From: Nelumbo lutea
Taxonomy: Eukaryota; Streptophyta; Magnoliopsida; Proteales; Nelumbonaceae
Assembly: GCA_022828595.1 (NCBI GenBank)
Contig: JAKGHH010000003.1
Coordinates: forward strand, 105,175,583-105,239,582
DNA: 64,000 nt
Direction: 5' to 3'
Part shown: piece after piece, positions 32,912 to 45,300 of the stretch
Layout of the letters: the number at the start of each line of letters is the position of its first letter
Numbering within the stretch: position 1 is the stretch's first letter
Notes under the pieces: generated by a model
Seen by the model: only the letters and a program-made list of their open reading frames with translations
The model's database searches: none
Told to the model about the DNA's origin: nothing
Translations under genes and position numbers: made by a program

Positions 32912-35653
32912 AGGGTCCGTTTGGTTCATGCGCTGGACTGGAATCGGAATTGGAATCGGAATCACCTATTCCTGATACCAGTTTGGTTCAATCAGGAATT
33001 GGAATCTGATTCTGATTGTTGCTGTTTGGTTCAACTAGAAACTGGAATCGGCATCAACCAAAATTTTCAATTCTACCCCTGTTAAAAAAATCTCAAAACA
33101 ACCCATTTATTATATATTTTCAACAAACACACATTGACAACCTACTAACAAGCATATATGGAGAAAATATGAAAAATGAATGATAATCAGAATCCGTTTT
33201 GGTAGCCGAGACAATTCAACTCAAAGACATCATTATACAGTCGAACACTGAGCCATTATATCCTTGCCAATAACAGCCAAACACTGAGGAGAGCAATTTT
33301 ATTGATTCCGACCTGCAGGTTGACCTTTCCTCTAAACATAAATCTCATGTTTTCCCTTGTCTCAAGGAAGGGCAGAATGAAAAAAGGATCTAACAAATAA
33401 TCAAGCAACATTTCAGTACTGCAAGTTGTCCATTGATAAAAGCATGCAAAGCATGCAAAGCATGTTAGTTGACTCCAAAATAAGAGTGGGGCTTTGTCTT
33501 CCACATAAAAATGATTTTAATGAACTAATGTCAATACTGCAAAAGCAATACAAATAACTTATAAACCTGCAGTACAGAAATTCAGAAACCAACTATTTTC
33601 TGTTTCCTTGGAAGGAAGGAAATAGTAGGAACATTTCTTTAAGGTATTATCAAAAAACTGTCTAAATGGCAACACTTGCTCTACCAAAAAATGTTGCACA
33701 GAGGAGGGGAATTAGTTAATCAGGAGTAGCATTTTACTGGCCTTCATCAAGGAATTTTCTAATATATGAGGATGATGTTCAAGTTTGCAATCAAATGATC
33801 TTAACCATTGCATGTGTGACCATCCTTTTGGAAGGTCGGAAAACTAAAAACAAATGGGAGTGGTTCTTTATTCATGTTGTTTTTTGCATTTTGGTGTGGG
33901 CCATCTTTAAACTAAATGGACGCATTGATATGGACCCAATCCATTACATAGACATAGCAGCAACCAAAAAAATATTACAATAAATTAATAAATTATGAAA
34001 AAAAAGGCGCCATCAAGGAGAAAGGAAAATAAAAATGAAACTAAACAATGCATTTTTTTGCATAGACAAAACACCATGAAGGCAAGAGATGCAAAGGTCC
34101 ATTTCTAAACTATATGGACACCATGGAAACAAGATAGGAGGGATGGGCGTATGTGTTAATAAGACTGAAAAAAAATCTATTGACCATCGAGATATATGGA
34201 ATAAATTCCTCCCATAATTCCAGGGATTTATTCCCTGGAGCAAATGCTAATGATCTTCATCATTGTTCACAGCAACATGGTTGTGAAGAGAAGGATTCTA
34301 TGTGGCATCCTGTCATTCACTATAAGAGCCACATGTAGAAGGGAAGGGTTTCATGTGGTATCTTGTCTTGGATTTTTTTTTTCCTGTTGTTGTTTTCTTT
34401 CTTTCTTTTTGTTTTTTGTTTTTGCTGGTGAAAGTTATACCACAGCTAATAACAATACATTTTCACACTCATTCACTTTCCTGCAACTATTTTGATGTTC
34501 TGGGTTTGGCATATCTCTTGTTAAGCCCACCTCAACACCGTCTTCATGCATGACACTGGTGAATGCAACAGTACTTGCTACAAGTAGCACAGATTCAGTT
34601 TGTGTAGCTTTGAATTATAGATCAGCTATGATCCCATCAAGATCTTCATCAAATCTTCATAATATTAGCAAGCTAAGTGATCAATTGGCTCTAAAATAAC
34701 ATACTGTAACCAAGAGATTATTTCTTTATTTTCTTATTCTTTTCTATTCACTCAATATATAAATGTATTCAAAGGTAATGAAATCGTTTGAGCTTTTTCC
34801 CACCATTGGATCATTGCTTTATCTCTGACTATGAACTGAAACTTGGCTTAGACTCAACAAATCCAATCACTTATAATCCCTCTTTTGGATAACGGTTTGA
34901 CAAATGAGTAAAATCAAATGTATATGACAAAACTGTTTTTTGTTTTTTTTTTCTCTTATCAATTCTATATAAAAACTGGATTAGAACTATTAGGTAAGGT
35001 GATCCTATCAAAACCCAAATGCCAAATACTACTACTTGTAATTGTAGACTGATATGCTTTTTTATTTTTTGGGTAGTTGTTTGTTGTTAACAATGGAGAT
35101 AAGATAATTGTTGATGTAGTTGTTGCTACCAACGTTGATGATGAACTAATTAGATGTAGATGTTGTGATGTGAAATCTTTATTGGGTTTAACTATGCAGA
35201 AATGTAAAATGTCTAGAAGTTATCTAATTATGTAACTTAAAGAAGAAATTACAGAGCAAGTTATGTCTCACCAAAACAAGAGGCAGGATTGTAAAATGAA
35301 CAGAGCAGGGCAGATTTGCAAAATGAATCAGAGCAAGGGTGGATCCAAATCAAAAAAAGGGGTGGATCTGTAAAACGAACCACCATATTAGGAGGAGGAG
35401 GAGAAGAAGTAAGAAGAGGGCCAGTTGATTTGGAAGAAGCAGAAGAAGAAGAAATAGGAGGAGGAGAGGAAGAAGGATGGTTGGCAGTGGTCTTACCTCG
35501 TTCGAGATGATATTGGCGGCAACAACGGCAACATTCCCCCGTATGGGGGAATCCCGTTCCGCCTAGAATGGGAATGGGTGTCAATCAAACAATGGGAATT
35601 GCTCATTCCGATTCCGATTCCAGGCTCTTATTCCCTCGAACCAAACGGACCCT
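32912..35653. mobile_element. Possible 2.7-kb non-autonomous DNA transposon
   Basis: Perfect 16-bp inverted ends: agggtccgtttggttc at 32912-32927 and gaaccaaacggaccct at 35638-35653. Both are followed inward by ggaatcggaat-rich sequence. The interior has no transposase frame; it is AT-rich and ends in a GGA/GAA-rich tract near 35388-35480. No direct target duplication is visible (flanks tattt and aaatt), so two separate MITE halves or a nested insertion remain possible. Confidence 0.5.
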
Positions 35654-35755
35654 AAATTTCCTTTAAAAGTTTTGTGATATGCATCCCCTATTTGTAAAGG
35701 AATTGCCAAGGCCCTTACAAATATTTTTTTTTAGTAAGGTTGGTGTTCAAGACAT

Positions 35756-35916
35756 CGGATTCAGTTAGTGCAAGGCCTATTCGTACACCGTTCGAACAGC
35801 CTATACAGCCTTACATCGGGAACATCTCCATACTTCTGTGCTTTATTTCATGGAGAGATATTCCCAATGCAAGGCTATAATGGCTGTTCGAATGGGCTTT
35901 GCACTCACTGAATCCG
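35756..35916. repeat. Foldback element, copy 2 of the dispersed family
   Basis: 161 bp of nearly continuous inverted repeat. Left arm cggattcagttagtgcaagg, right arm ending cactgaatccg. Inner arms ttcgaacagcc/ggctgttcgaa and a core gggaacatctcc...ggagagatattccc. The core matches copies at 263-322 and 54533-54704. Confidence 0.7.
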
Positions 35917-37295
35917 GTTTCGATTTTCAAATGAATAATCATTCGAATCTTAATGTTTGGAACGAGTAAAGATATATAGAACTCTTATCGGACCTATAGA
36001 AAAAAGTAGCAAGTTGATGGTTCAAGACCTAATTCAGGACAGTTTAGGAGTTTGAATTAGGCAAATGATCACAAATGTGTATGGTAGAGGAGAGGGGGAG
36101 TCAATTTTGGGTACAACTACTATGAGAAATAGGCAAGAAGATGTTTAGATATGGATAGGGAGTCATAATGGAAAATTTACAGTAAAACAATTTCTAGAAA
36201 ATGAATGGCGTACAAATCATGTCTTTTTAGACCAATCCCCCAAATTCAAACTTGTTTATGTGGAGATTGATTGGGAAATTCTTAGTTTCAAAAATGGACT
36301 TGATTGTTGAAGGCATTAATGTGGAATGGTCTCATTTGGTATCTCAGTATTTGATCTTTTTTTATGAATTCAAATTTCAAGCTTGATGTTTAGTGAGTTC
36401 AATGAGATGAGACTAAGGGTGTCAATGGACCGATTTTGGATCGGACCCCGTTTAGTCCAAAATCAATTTGGATGGATTCAATAGACCAACAAGACATATT
36501 GGATTGGATCAATTCAGTCCAAAATATTTATTAGATTGGATTGGACCTGGTCTGTCTGTAATAAATTTATATTAGATTGGATTGGATTAAGTCAATATCT
36601 GATCCATTGATATAAGTTAAGAGTATAGGTATCAATGGACCAGCTTTGGATTCAAATCAATCTAAATTAAAATGAATTTGAACTTCAAACCAATCTAAAT
36701 TAAAACGAATTTGAACAGACTGGACAGTCCAAACATTGAATTGGATTGGTCCAAATAATCCAAAATATTTATTGGATTGGATTGGACCTGATGCATATGT
36801 AATGAACTCACATTGGATTGAGATGTTGTTGGCTTGCAGTGGCGTTTTATTTTGTCTAGAAATATAGGAATAATGTCATTTTTCAAATATTAGAAGACAT
36901 GTTAATTGGGTGGTGTCTTTGGTGAATTCCTGTCTTGAATGGAGTGATGGGGAATAATGAGGATAGTATAGAGCATACCTCTAATCGAATTTTAATCGAT
37001 ATGAATATGAATGCTGAAGGTGATGAAATTATTATTCAATTCAATGTGATGCTGGTACCTTCATCAAGGATGATGCTTTATATGGCTCATATGGTTTCTG
37101 TATCTATAATAACAATAAAGAATTTTTGGATTGATGGTGATATATTAAGCCTTGGTTTTTTCTCTAGATAGTGGTTGAAGGAGCTATATTTTATGATGAA
37201 AGTGGCATATACATGCAATCCATACATTCTAAGGGAAGAAGCTACATTGGAAGTTTAATAGACTTAATAACCAAATGATTTTTTTTGAACCTTAA
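35917..37295. other. Intergenic DNA with decayed repeats
   Basis: From about 36130 to 36330 the plus strand has a LINE-like zf-RVT segment (GSHNGKFTVKQFLENEW) that soon breaks. From 36410 to 36830 there are repeated ggattggattgg/ggtccaat words, beginning aagggtgtcaatggaccga and related to 20695-21010. From 36830 to 37295 I see nothing recognisable. Confidence 0.4.
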
Positions 37296-38068
37296 GGTTA
37301 TGTTTGGTTTGAAGGAAAATGTAAGAAAAAAAAGGGAAGGTAAAGAAAACTTTACCACCTTTGTATTAGTTTGGGAATATAACAGACAAAGGCAACTTTA
37401 GGGCCCTAATATCAATAAAAGCAATACTTTTAAAAAAAATTCAAAAAATAGGTTAACTTTTTAAAAATAATATCAATTAAGGGCAAAAGTATTGTTCATT
37501 TTCTTCTTCTTGCAATCCATTCATTAGTGTTGCCGCCCACCGCCACTTCCAGTAACGCCTCTACCTATCTCCACCCACCTTCGCCTCCGCCTCCAACAAC
37601 ATTGTCGGAGGTGGGCGGAGGTAGAGGCAGAGGCGGCAGCGACGGCGTTGGTGGTCATTCCTCTGCCCAACGCCACCACCTTCGGCAACGCTGCTAGAGG
37701 TGGAGGCGGAGGTGGCGGCGTTGGGCTGAGGAATGACCACTAGCATCACCACCGCCGCCTCTGCCTTTGCCCACCTCCGACAACGTTGTCGGAGGCAGAG
37801 ACGGAGATAGGCGGAGGCATTGCCAGAAGCGGCGGCGGGTGGCAAAGGATGGCAATGTTGATGAATGGATTGAAAGAGGAAGAAGATGAATAGTGTTTTT
37901 GCCCTAAATTGATATTATTTTTAAAAAGTCAACTTATTTTATTTTATTTTTTTTTAAATATTACTTTTATTGATATTATGGCCCAAAAGTTGCCCTTATT
38001 TACTATAATCCCTTTTCCTTGCCTTTCCATTCCTTTCTCTACCTTTTCCTTCAAACCAAAACATAGTC
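37296..38068. mobile_element. Foldback DNA element with GC-rich nested core
   Basis: 773 bp flanked by TAA (37293-37295, 38069-38071). Ends ggttatgtttggtttgaagg and (reverse complement) gactatgttttggtttgaagg. The outer arms are AT-rich (about 37296-37530 and 37870-38068) and include aattgatattattttta...aaaaataatatcaatt. The core (37530-37870) is strikingly GC-rich with ggcggagg/cctccgcc words that are themselves inverted several times. TAA duplications suggest PIF/Harbinger mobility. No real protein is encoded. Confidence 0.65.
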
Positions 38069-38814
38069 TAAATGTAATTATATTTCTAGAAAATTTACCA
38101 GCTTCTCATGTAGTAGCATAAAAAGCCAAATGTTTTGATGATCACTGTTATTGGTGGGGATCTTCCCTATAGTTTTAGTTTATTTTAGGAATGGCAACGG
38201 GGCAAGGTGAGGCCGGGTTTTGTATGCTATTCCCAATTCTAAACTCAAATGCCTCACTCTGTCCCTACCCCATATGGGGATCCTTGAATTTTCCCTACCC
38301 TGACCCGGTCATCCTACTTGCATATCATAATTTATCATCCCCACCTTGAACCCCGATCAATGGTAAAAATCCCATCTTGACTGGGGTGGGCAGAATAGAG
38401 GTACATGGGATGGGTCAAATTATCATCTCTAATTTATTTATTTGATTTATAAAAAAAAAAATTATGAAACGCTAACCCTATTTTTTTTGGGTTGGATCGA
38501 GTTTTTGCCCGGTCTATTAGAACGTCATGGCAATTGGGGAGGGGAAATAGCTTGGGTCTAATGGTGATTATTGCCAGCTCCGGAGTCCGGCCTGAAAGTG
38601 CCAGCCTAAGTGGGCTGAGAACGGATCGGGCTTATATAAGAGCCACTGTACCATGTGATAGACTGGGTCTGGGCCCGACTTATGATCACCTCTAATTTGG
38701 CCCAATAGGGGCGAAGTGTAGACTTCCACTCCACTGTACGTACGAACGAACGGTGGTATCCTTCTCCCACTTCCCAATCCGGCAATCCCCTCCGAGGCGG
38801 GAACGCACCGTGAA

Positions 38815-38851
<37 letters not shown>

Positions 38852-39312
38852 CTTCCTGTGGTGGACGCGCTCCCTGTGCCCTAGATTTCACGAATTCTCA
38901 AAACTAGCCGTTCTTGCTTGCTCAATTCTGTCATTTCAGTGTCAAATTTCCAATGAAATCGTTTATTTATTTTCACAATGCATCCTCTCGAAATGCATTG
39001 TCGGAGTTCGATTCCTGAAGAAGTTCTCTAGTTCATGTGTTTGCCCCAAATCTAATCAGGAAATCTCCAGTTGTTTTTGTTCTATTCCGCTGTACTGTAT
39101 ATCAAAATACCTACTTCTTTCGCATTCTGGTATTTTTTTTTTTTCGCTTCAGCTTTCGCATTCTGGTATTGTCTAGGGTTTCAATTGCCAACGAAGTTTC
39201 ATATTTCTTTGTCTATTTTCTTTATCCTGGTTATTTTGATGGGATGCTGGTTTGTCTATGGGATTGATTTCTGGGGTTTCTAGGGTGACGGGCACAGCTT
39301 CGAAAAGCGGTC
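38069..39312 (+). promoter_or_regulatory. Upstream region and 5' leader of ESD4
   Basis: 38200-38440 contains a degraded repeat rich in ggcaacgggg and cccaccttga words. A CT microsatellite at 38815-38838 and CT-rich leader follow. The leader to the ATG at 39313 is T-rich. No firm TATA box or start site can be chosen. Confidence 0.35.
38815..38838. repeat. (CT)n microsatellite near ESD4 start region
   Basis: A run of CT dinucleotides continuing as an interrupted CT tract to about 38851, about 470 bp before the ESD4 start codon. Confidence 0.9.
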
Positions 39313-42300
39313 ATGGGTGCTCTGACGACTAATCGTAAGCGTGGCGATGGTTATTTCAGCTTGAGCTATCCTTCCTCATCTCCGTATACTCCGGATTCCG
39401 AGTGCCGTGACGATCTTCACATCTCGAAGAAGCCCAGAATTTCATCTATGCGTCTTAGTCCAGACCGGCCCTTATCTTCGACGAGTCTAGTTACTTTAGC
39501 GTCTAGAATCAAGCAGTACCCGCAATTGAGTCAGGGTTTCCGGAGGGAAGTTCATGCTCCTTGTAGGAAGCCCAAGTTTGGTCTTCATTCAACAAGTTCT
39601 GGTAGGGAATTCTCGATAGTGGGTGGCCGAGATAGCACGAATCAGGAGTCCATTGACGAGATGGGGGGTTTTCTGTCCCGTGGATTAGAGAAAGCGAAAA
39701 GCAATGCAATGGATTTTCTTCAGTTTCTTAGGAAGGACAAGGAAGTGCTCATCCTGGAACCAGAATGTTCCAAGGATGTCACTTCCGAAGATTCGAGGAT
39801 CGAAGAACTTGAGATATTGGATAATGGGCGAGGAAGACGCTCTGTTGGTTCGGACCTGTTGTCTCGTGAGACCAGTGGAGATGTATTTCTGCGAGACGCC
39901 TATGCAAAGCTTCCAAGTTATAAGCTCCAGCAGTCCTCATCGGCAGTATCTAATATGACCAATCTTACTCCAAAAGTGGACGAAGCAGAAAAGATGGAGC
40001 CTCTAGTTGTAAGCCATGGAGTGGAGGAGCTGGGGGAGCTTCCTCATAAAAAATTGCACAAGTCTGCTGAGAAAAGGAATTCCAGATTGAGTTTTTTAGG
40101 CTTTGAGATCCAATTAAACGAGAAAAAGTTAGCGGCCTTATCATTACTTCGTCTACCAAAGAAATCAGAGGTATAACTTGTTTGATAATTTGTTCTTCTA
40201 ATTATTGTTTTGATTTATTGTCTTGTTGCACCTAAATATTCGTTAAGTAATTTTCAGGATATACCTCAGGAGCCTTTTCTTCCTCTTACTGAAGAGGAAG
40301 AGGCTGAGATTGATCGTGCGTTTTCCCCCTCCAATAGGTATAACTCTGATGTATATGGTATTATTATTTTGTCATACATCATGTTTTTAGGTAGTGATAT
40401 TGTATTTATTTCTACTTGTGCAGGAGGAAAGTATTAGTTACTCATGAGAATTCTAATATTCAGATTACTGGAGAAATTTTGCAATGCTTAGGGCCGGGTG
40501 CCTGGCTGAATGATGAGGTTTTCTTTTTCCCTTTTAAGTTTTTATTTATGTGTCTTCCTGTAATTATCTGATTTGACACGTTTTAGAAATTGTATTCAAG
40601 TTTTCATGCTATTTGATTGATACTCTTTTCCTTCTGCATTCTATTAATAGGTCATAAACGTGTACCTCGAATTACTAAAAGAGAGGGAAAAAAGAGAACC
40701 AAAGAAGTTTTTGAAATGCCATTTTTTCAACACATTCTTCTATAAAAAGGTTGGCTTCTATTTTCCATAATCTACTCTGTCTTTTTTTTCGTCTTAATTA
40801 TGTTTAAGTTGTTTTAGAATTAGTTTCTACTTAATTAATTTTTCACATGAACATTGTATGGCTTGTCAACATGTTTGGAGACTATGCTGCATGGATTATT
40901 TTAAATGGATCAAATATCAGTGCTGGCATATGCATTCTAATGCAACAGAGGTTCTTAGTTGAAGTTCTTCATTTTCCTCTACTCTATTGCTTGTTTGACA
41001 TAGCTGTCATTATTGTGATATGCTTACTAACTAGTATTCAAGGATGCAACTAACAACACTGTTTTTTGAAATAGTTCTCCAAATACACCTTCAAAAGGTT
41101 ATACAGCTGTGTTCAAGGGACGCTTCCCATACCATACCATATTGCCATTACTCCACTATTAGGATCCTTGGTTAGATGGTCAAGATGCACCAAGCATTAC
41201 TAATCTAGAGAGTTTCTGTGCAAGTAAGCTAGAAAATTGCATTTACTGATAGCATTTTCTACTAGTGTTAGTGGCAATTTACAAGATATTCTATTGTTTA
41301 ATAGCAGACACTTCTTTGTATGATCTCCTCAAGTGTGTAGGCTTCTTCTGCTAATCCCCCCTTCATCCTGACGAATGGAGCTCCCTGACACGTTGATTCT
41401 GAATAATCCAGGCTAAATTGCTTGGATAACCAGGGGGGTGGGGCCTTTTTTTTTGGGGGGGGGGGGGGAGGGGTGACTATAACAACCATTGGTCTATTAT
41501 ACTAATAATAGAAGTGGGGATTATGGGAAATTTTGAGGCATTGAGGTGGGGACCAAGGCTCCCCTCAGTCTCCCTGGCTCTGCCCCTGTGGATAACCATT
41601 TATATTGTGATTATAACTTTTGTTATTATATTACTGACTTCTATTTTAATACTTTAGGCTGATTGCAATTAATAAAGCTTATTGATATTTTACTGTTACT
41701 CTTTTCTTTTTCTATTACTGGTTCTATGGTCTAGTTGATTAGTGGGAGGAGTGGTTATGATTTCAAGGCTGTTAGAAGATGGACTACTCAGAGGAAGATA
41801 GGGTACGGCCTTATTGAGTGTGACAAAGTAAAGTTGTCGTTACCCTTCTGAATGCTTTATGAGTATTTACTTAACTTGTTTTACATGGAAATAATCTTTA
41901 TATTGGTTTTGTTAATATACTTGCAGATATTTGTTCCAATACACAAAGAGATACATTGGTGCCTAGCAGTTATCAACAAAAAGGATGAAAAGTTCCAGTA
42001 TCTTGATTCACTTAAAGGCACGGATAGCCAGGTGCTAAAAGTACTGGTATGTTTGCAGAGGCGTTTCATCTGTATATGTATTTTAAAGTTTGTAGCGATT
42101 AGTGTCCCAAACAGATCATTTAAAACTAGCTGGGTCGTTAAAATGCATCTGGTTTTCAATGGTTCCACTGGGTTTTGATTGGTGTTGTTGGTTTTCAGAA
42201 ATCTGAAAATTTGGGATATTAGAAAAACCAGAGCAGCTTCCAATTCCCAAGTTTTATGGTCCAACCATCCAGTCTGGTCCATGTCTTACAACATTGTCAA

Positions 42301-45300
42301 ATACCTCTATATGCCTTATGGTCTAGCATCCAAGAGGTGATTAAAAAAGCATCCTTTCTTTCAGTTCATCAAGAAAAATATTTTTGTTCTTAATAATTCT
42401 TTTGTTTTTTCCCCCTCTTAGATGACCCACATCACAGCATGAATAATAGCTTTGTCAAATAGAGAGCCCCCATTCCCCAATCTACATCTGGCTAATGATT
42501 AAACAAGTCACAAATAGAATTAGGGGGAGCCTAGCAGAAGTTGTTTCTATGAAAGAGATCCAGGAAATGCTGCCATAAACTGCACCTTCATACAGCTGCC
42601 ACTCTTTCCGAAAAATCTATCATAGGTGTTAATCCCTTTGCAAGCAGCCTTCCAAGTAAAAAAAGAGACTCTAGGAGGGGCCATGGGCAGCCAAATCTTT
42701 TTGACCGGGAAGGATGAGATAGAGGAGACCACCACCAACTTGTGGTAAGTAGGACATAATAGAAAGCAGACCATTTGAAAATGGGGACCAAATGCACTTG
42801 TCTGGGATTAGAGGGGCAAGGAAGATATTGAGGAGAGAGGATATTTTGGGCTCACTATCAGTCAATGCTCTTTGGACATTGAAATTGTATGAGAGACCCT
42901 GTTCTCCTCTAGACAAAAGCAAGGAAACCACAATTTCCTTGTTCAAAGAAAGGCAATAGAGATTAGGGTAGGGAAGACAATGAGGTTGTTGGCTCAGCTA
43001 GAGATCAGTCCAGAATTTAATACAATTACCATACCCTAAGCTGAATCTTATGAAGGGAAATAAAAATTGGCTATAAGAAGAAATGTCTTTCCAAGGATTA
43101 TCATTTTGTAAGCTGAATCTTATATATACTATTGTTTCCATTAGTAAAATTGATTTGAACGTTGTATCTTTGCTAGTGTCATAGGTTCAAGTTTTATACA
43201 TGTTATTTTTAATTCATTTTGTTGGTTTGATCATCCTCCCATGTGGTTAGAACTTAGAAGACGGCTTGTATATATTTTTTGACCACCTGGAGTAATATAG
43301 TTTTTTTATGTGGCAAAAAAACATTTTAGTTGATTTTATTTATATAATATAATATATAATATTTTTATCACTTTTAGTCTAGTTTATTAATACCATTCAA
43401 TATCCGATTCAATCTGAATTTGATTTGGTTCCAGTATAAATCCAAAAGATGGGTTCAATTTGAATGTGAATATGAATGAATCAAATCTGGATCTATGTAT
43501 ATCCGATTTGATCTGATATCTCTGCAGTCTTACACACTATTCTACTCCATTCAGTAAACTACACCATTGACAACTTGATTGCAAGAGAAAAAGCTTTGAC
43601 AAATGGTTGCATGTTCTGCAACTACACCTCAGAATCAGTTTGGCATCTCCTTATTCATTGTAGTTCCTCTTCCTCATTCCTCTATTTGGTGGCATTTTAT
43701 CAATTTATTTGACTATCAATGGGTCATCCCTGTTGACGTAGTCCTACTGTGTTTAGTGGACTCATGGCCAGTCAATTGGATTTAGCAAAAAGGGAAGCAT
43801 CTTGTGGAACCTCATCTCCTTTCACTATCTTTTGGTGTATTTGGATAGAGTGGAACTGAATAAGTTTTGAAGGACAAAGAACTAAGCTGCACTGTTTGAT
43901 TGGTTTAATTAAAAGAATAACATCCTTGTCATCTCTTGTCCTTAAGGAACTTGTATGGGTTCAGTTTCAAATTTTTGTAATAAGTGGGATTCTATCATTT
44001 TTATTTAGGAGGGCTGGCTATTTTATGGGTTAAGGGCTAATCCTTATCCCCTATGTATTGGTTTGTTGCTTTTCTGCTTCAATAAATTTCTTTAATTATC
44101 AAAAACATATTGACCTCAAATTAGAATTATTGTAGGCTTAATACTTTAATAATGTAGTTGCTACATATATAACATATGTGTGCATGTATTCATGTCATCA
44201 TGTGTATACATGTTTACATTCATACATGCATTTAAGATCAATAGATGGAGATAGAGACATTTTAAAAGTCAAAGAGCACGCCCAAAACATTACATGTAGA
44301 TAAATTGGCAAACCATATAATATATATTAATATGGTATCTTTCTTTGTTGTAAGGAATCCTACTGGAGTGAAAAAAAAGAAGATTAAATTGAGAACAAAG
44401 GAAACTGTGTTAACAGGGTAGAGCATTCTCATGGTACTCATCTAGTCATCTGTACGTATGCATTAGGCTAAGTGCAACTTTTTCCTGCCCTGTGTTAACA
44501 GGGTAGAGCATTCTGTTTGATATGAATTAGGCTAACTGCATATTTCACAACTTCATGTTGTAACCTGATTTTTCTAATTAATGAAATCTTTTCTGAGTTG
44601 CTGATAAAAAAAAAAAAAAACTCACTCATGAACTGCATACATGTAAACAAAAATTCAACTTCTGATTTTAAGGAAGTTAGATCTGCATAGGCTAAAAGCG
44701 CAACAAGTTTTAGACTTGTAATGAAAAATCCTTGATAATTTAATTTGTCTAAATTAAACTTTGTGATGTGCTATGAGTTTGCAAGGATGAATGAGCATAC
44801 TTATCTTCAAAAACCAAAATGATAAATATACTCTACTCTATTGTTGTTTTAATTTTTCAGGCTAGGTACTATGTGGATGAAGTAAATGACAAAAGTGGAG
44901 AAGGCATTGACGTAAGTTCTTGGAAGCATGAATATGTTGATGACCTTCCTAAACAAGAAAATGGGTATGCATGAAATTAATTATTTTTTCCTTTTTTGTG
45001 TGCTTTTTGTTTTGAGTCATACTGTAGCTAGCTGTAAAATGGTTATTCGTAAGGTCAATAATTGTTTCCTTTTTAATTTGCGAGAAGTTTCATGACAACA
45101 TAACTTGTTTGTAATATAGTTCCAAATTGTATAGAAAAGCATACCTTATTAAGAAATTAATGCCTATAAAAGCATATCTTAGATTGCTTCAAAGTCTGAT
45201 TTCTTACACTTTTTTCAATTAATCTTAGAAAAAAGAACAGCAAAGTATTCCAAAGTGATTGCCTTTTCTGTAATAATCTTAAATAGTAAAAGAATGCAAA

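Noticed and set aside
35261..35584. 107-codon Ser/Pro-rich minus-strand frame
   Set aside because: Arises from a GGA/GAA-rich tract at 35388-35480; low-complexity translation without a conserved domain.
37561..37845. 95-codon Ala/Arg-rich minus-strand frame
   Set aside because: Produced by the GC-rich inverted ggcggagg blocks inside the foldback element; open in several frames because of composition, not coding.
41446..41475. G16 run followed by aggggtg, possible G-quadruplex
   Set aside because: A homopolymer in a mid-intron position of ESD4; likely slippage DNA or a sequencing hazard, with no conserved context.
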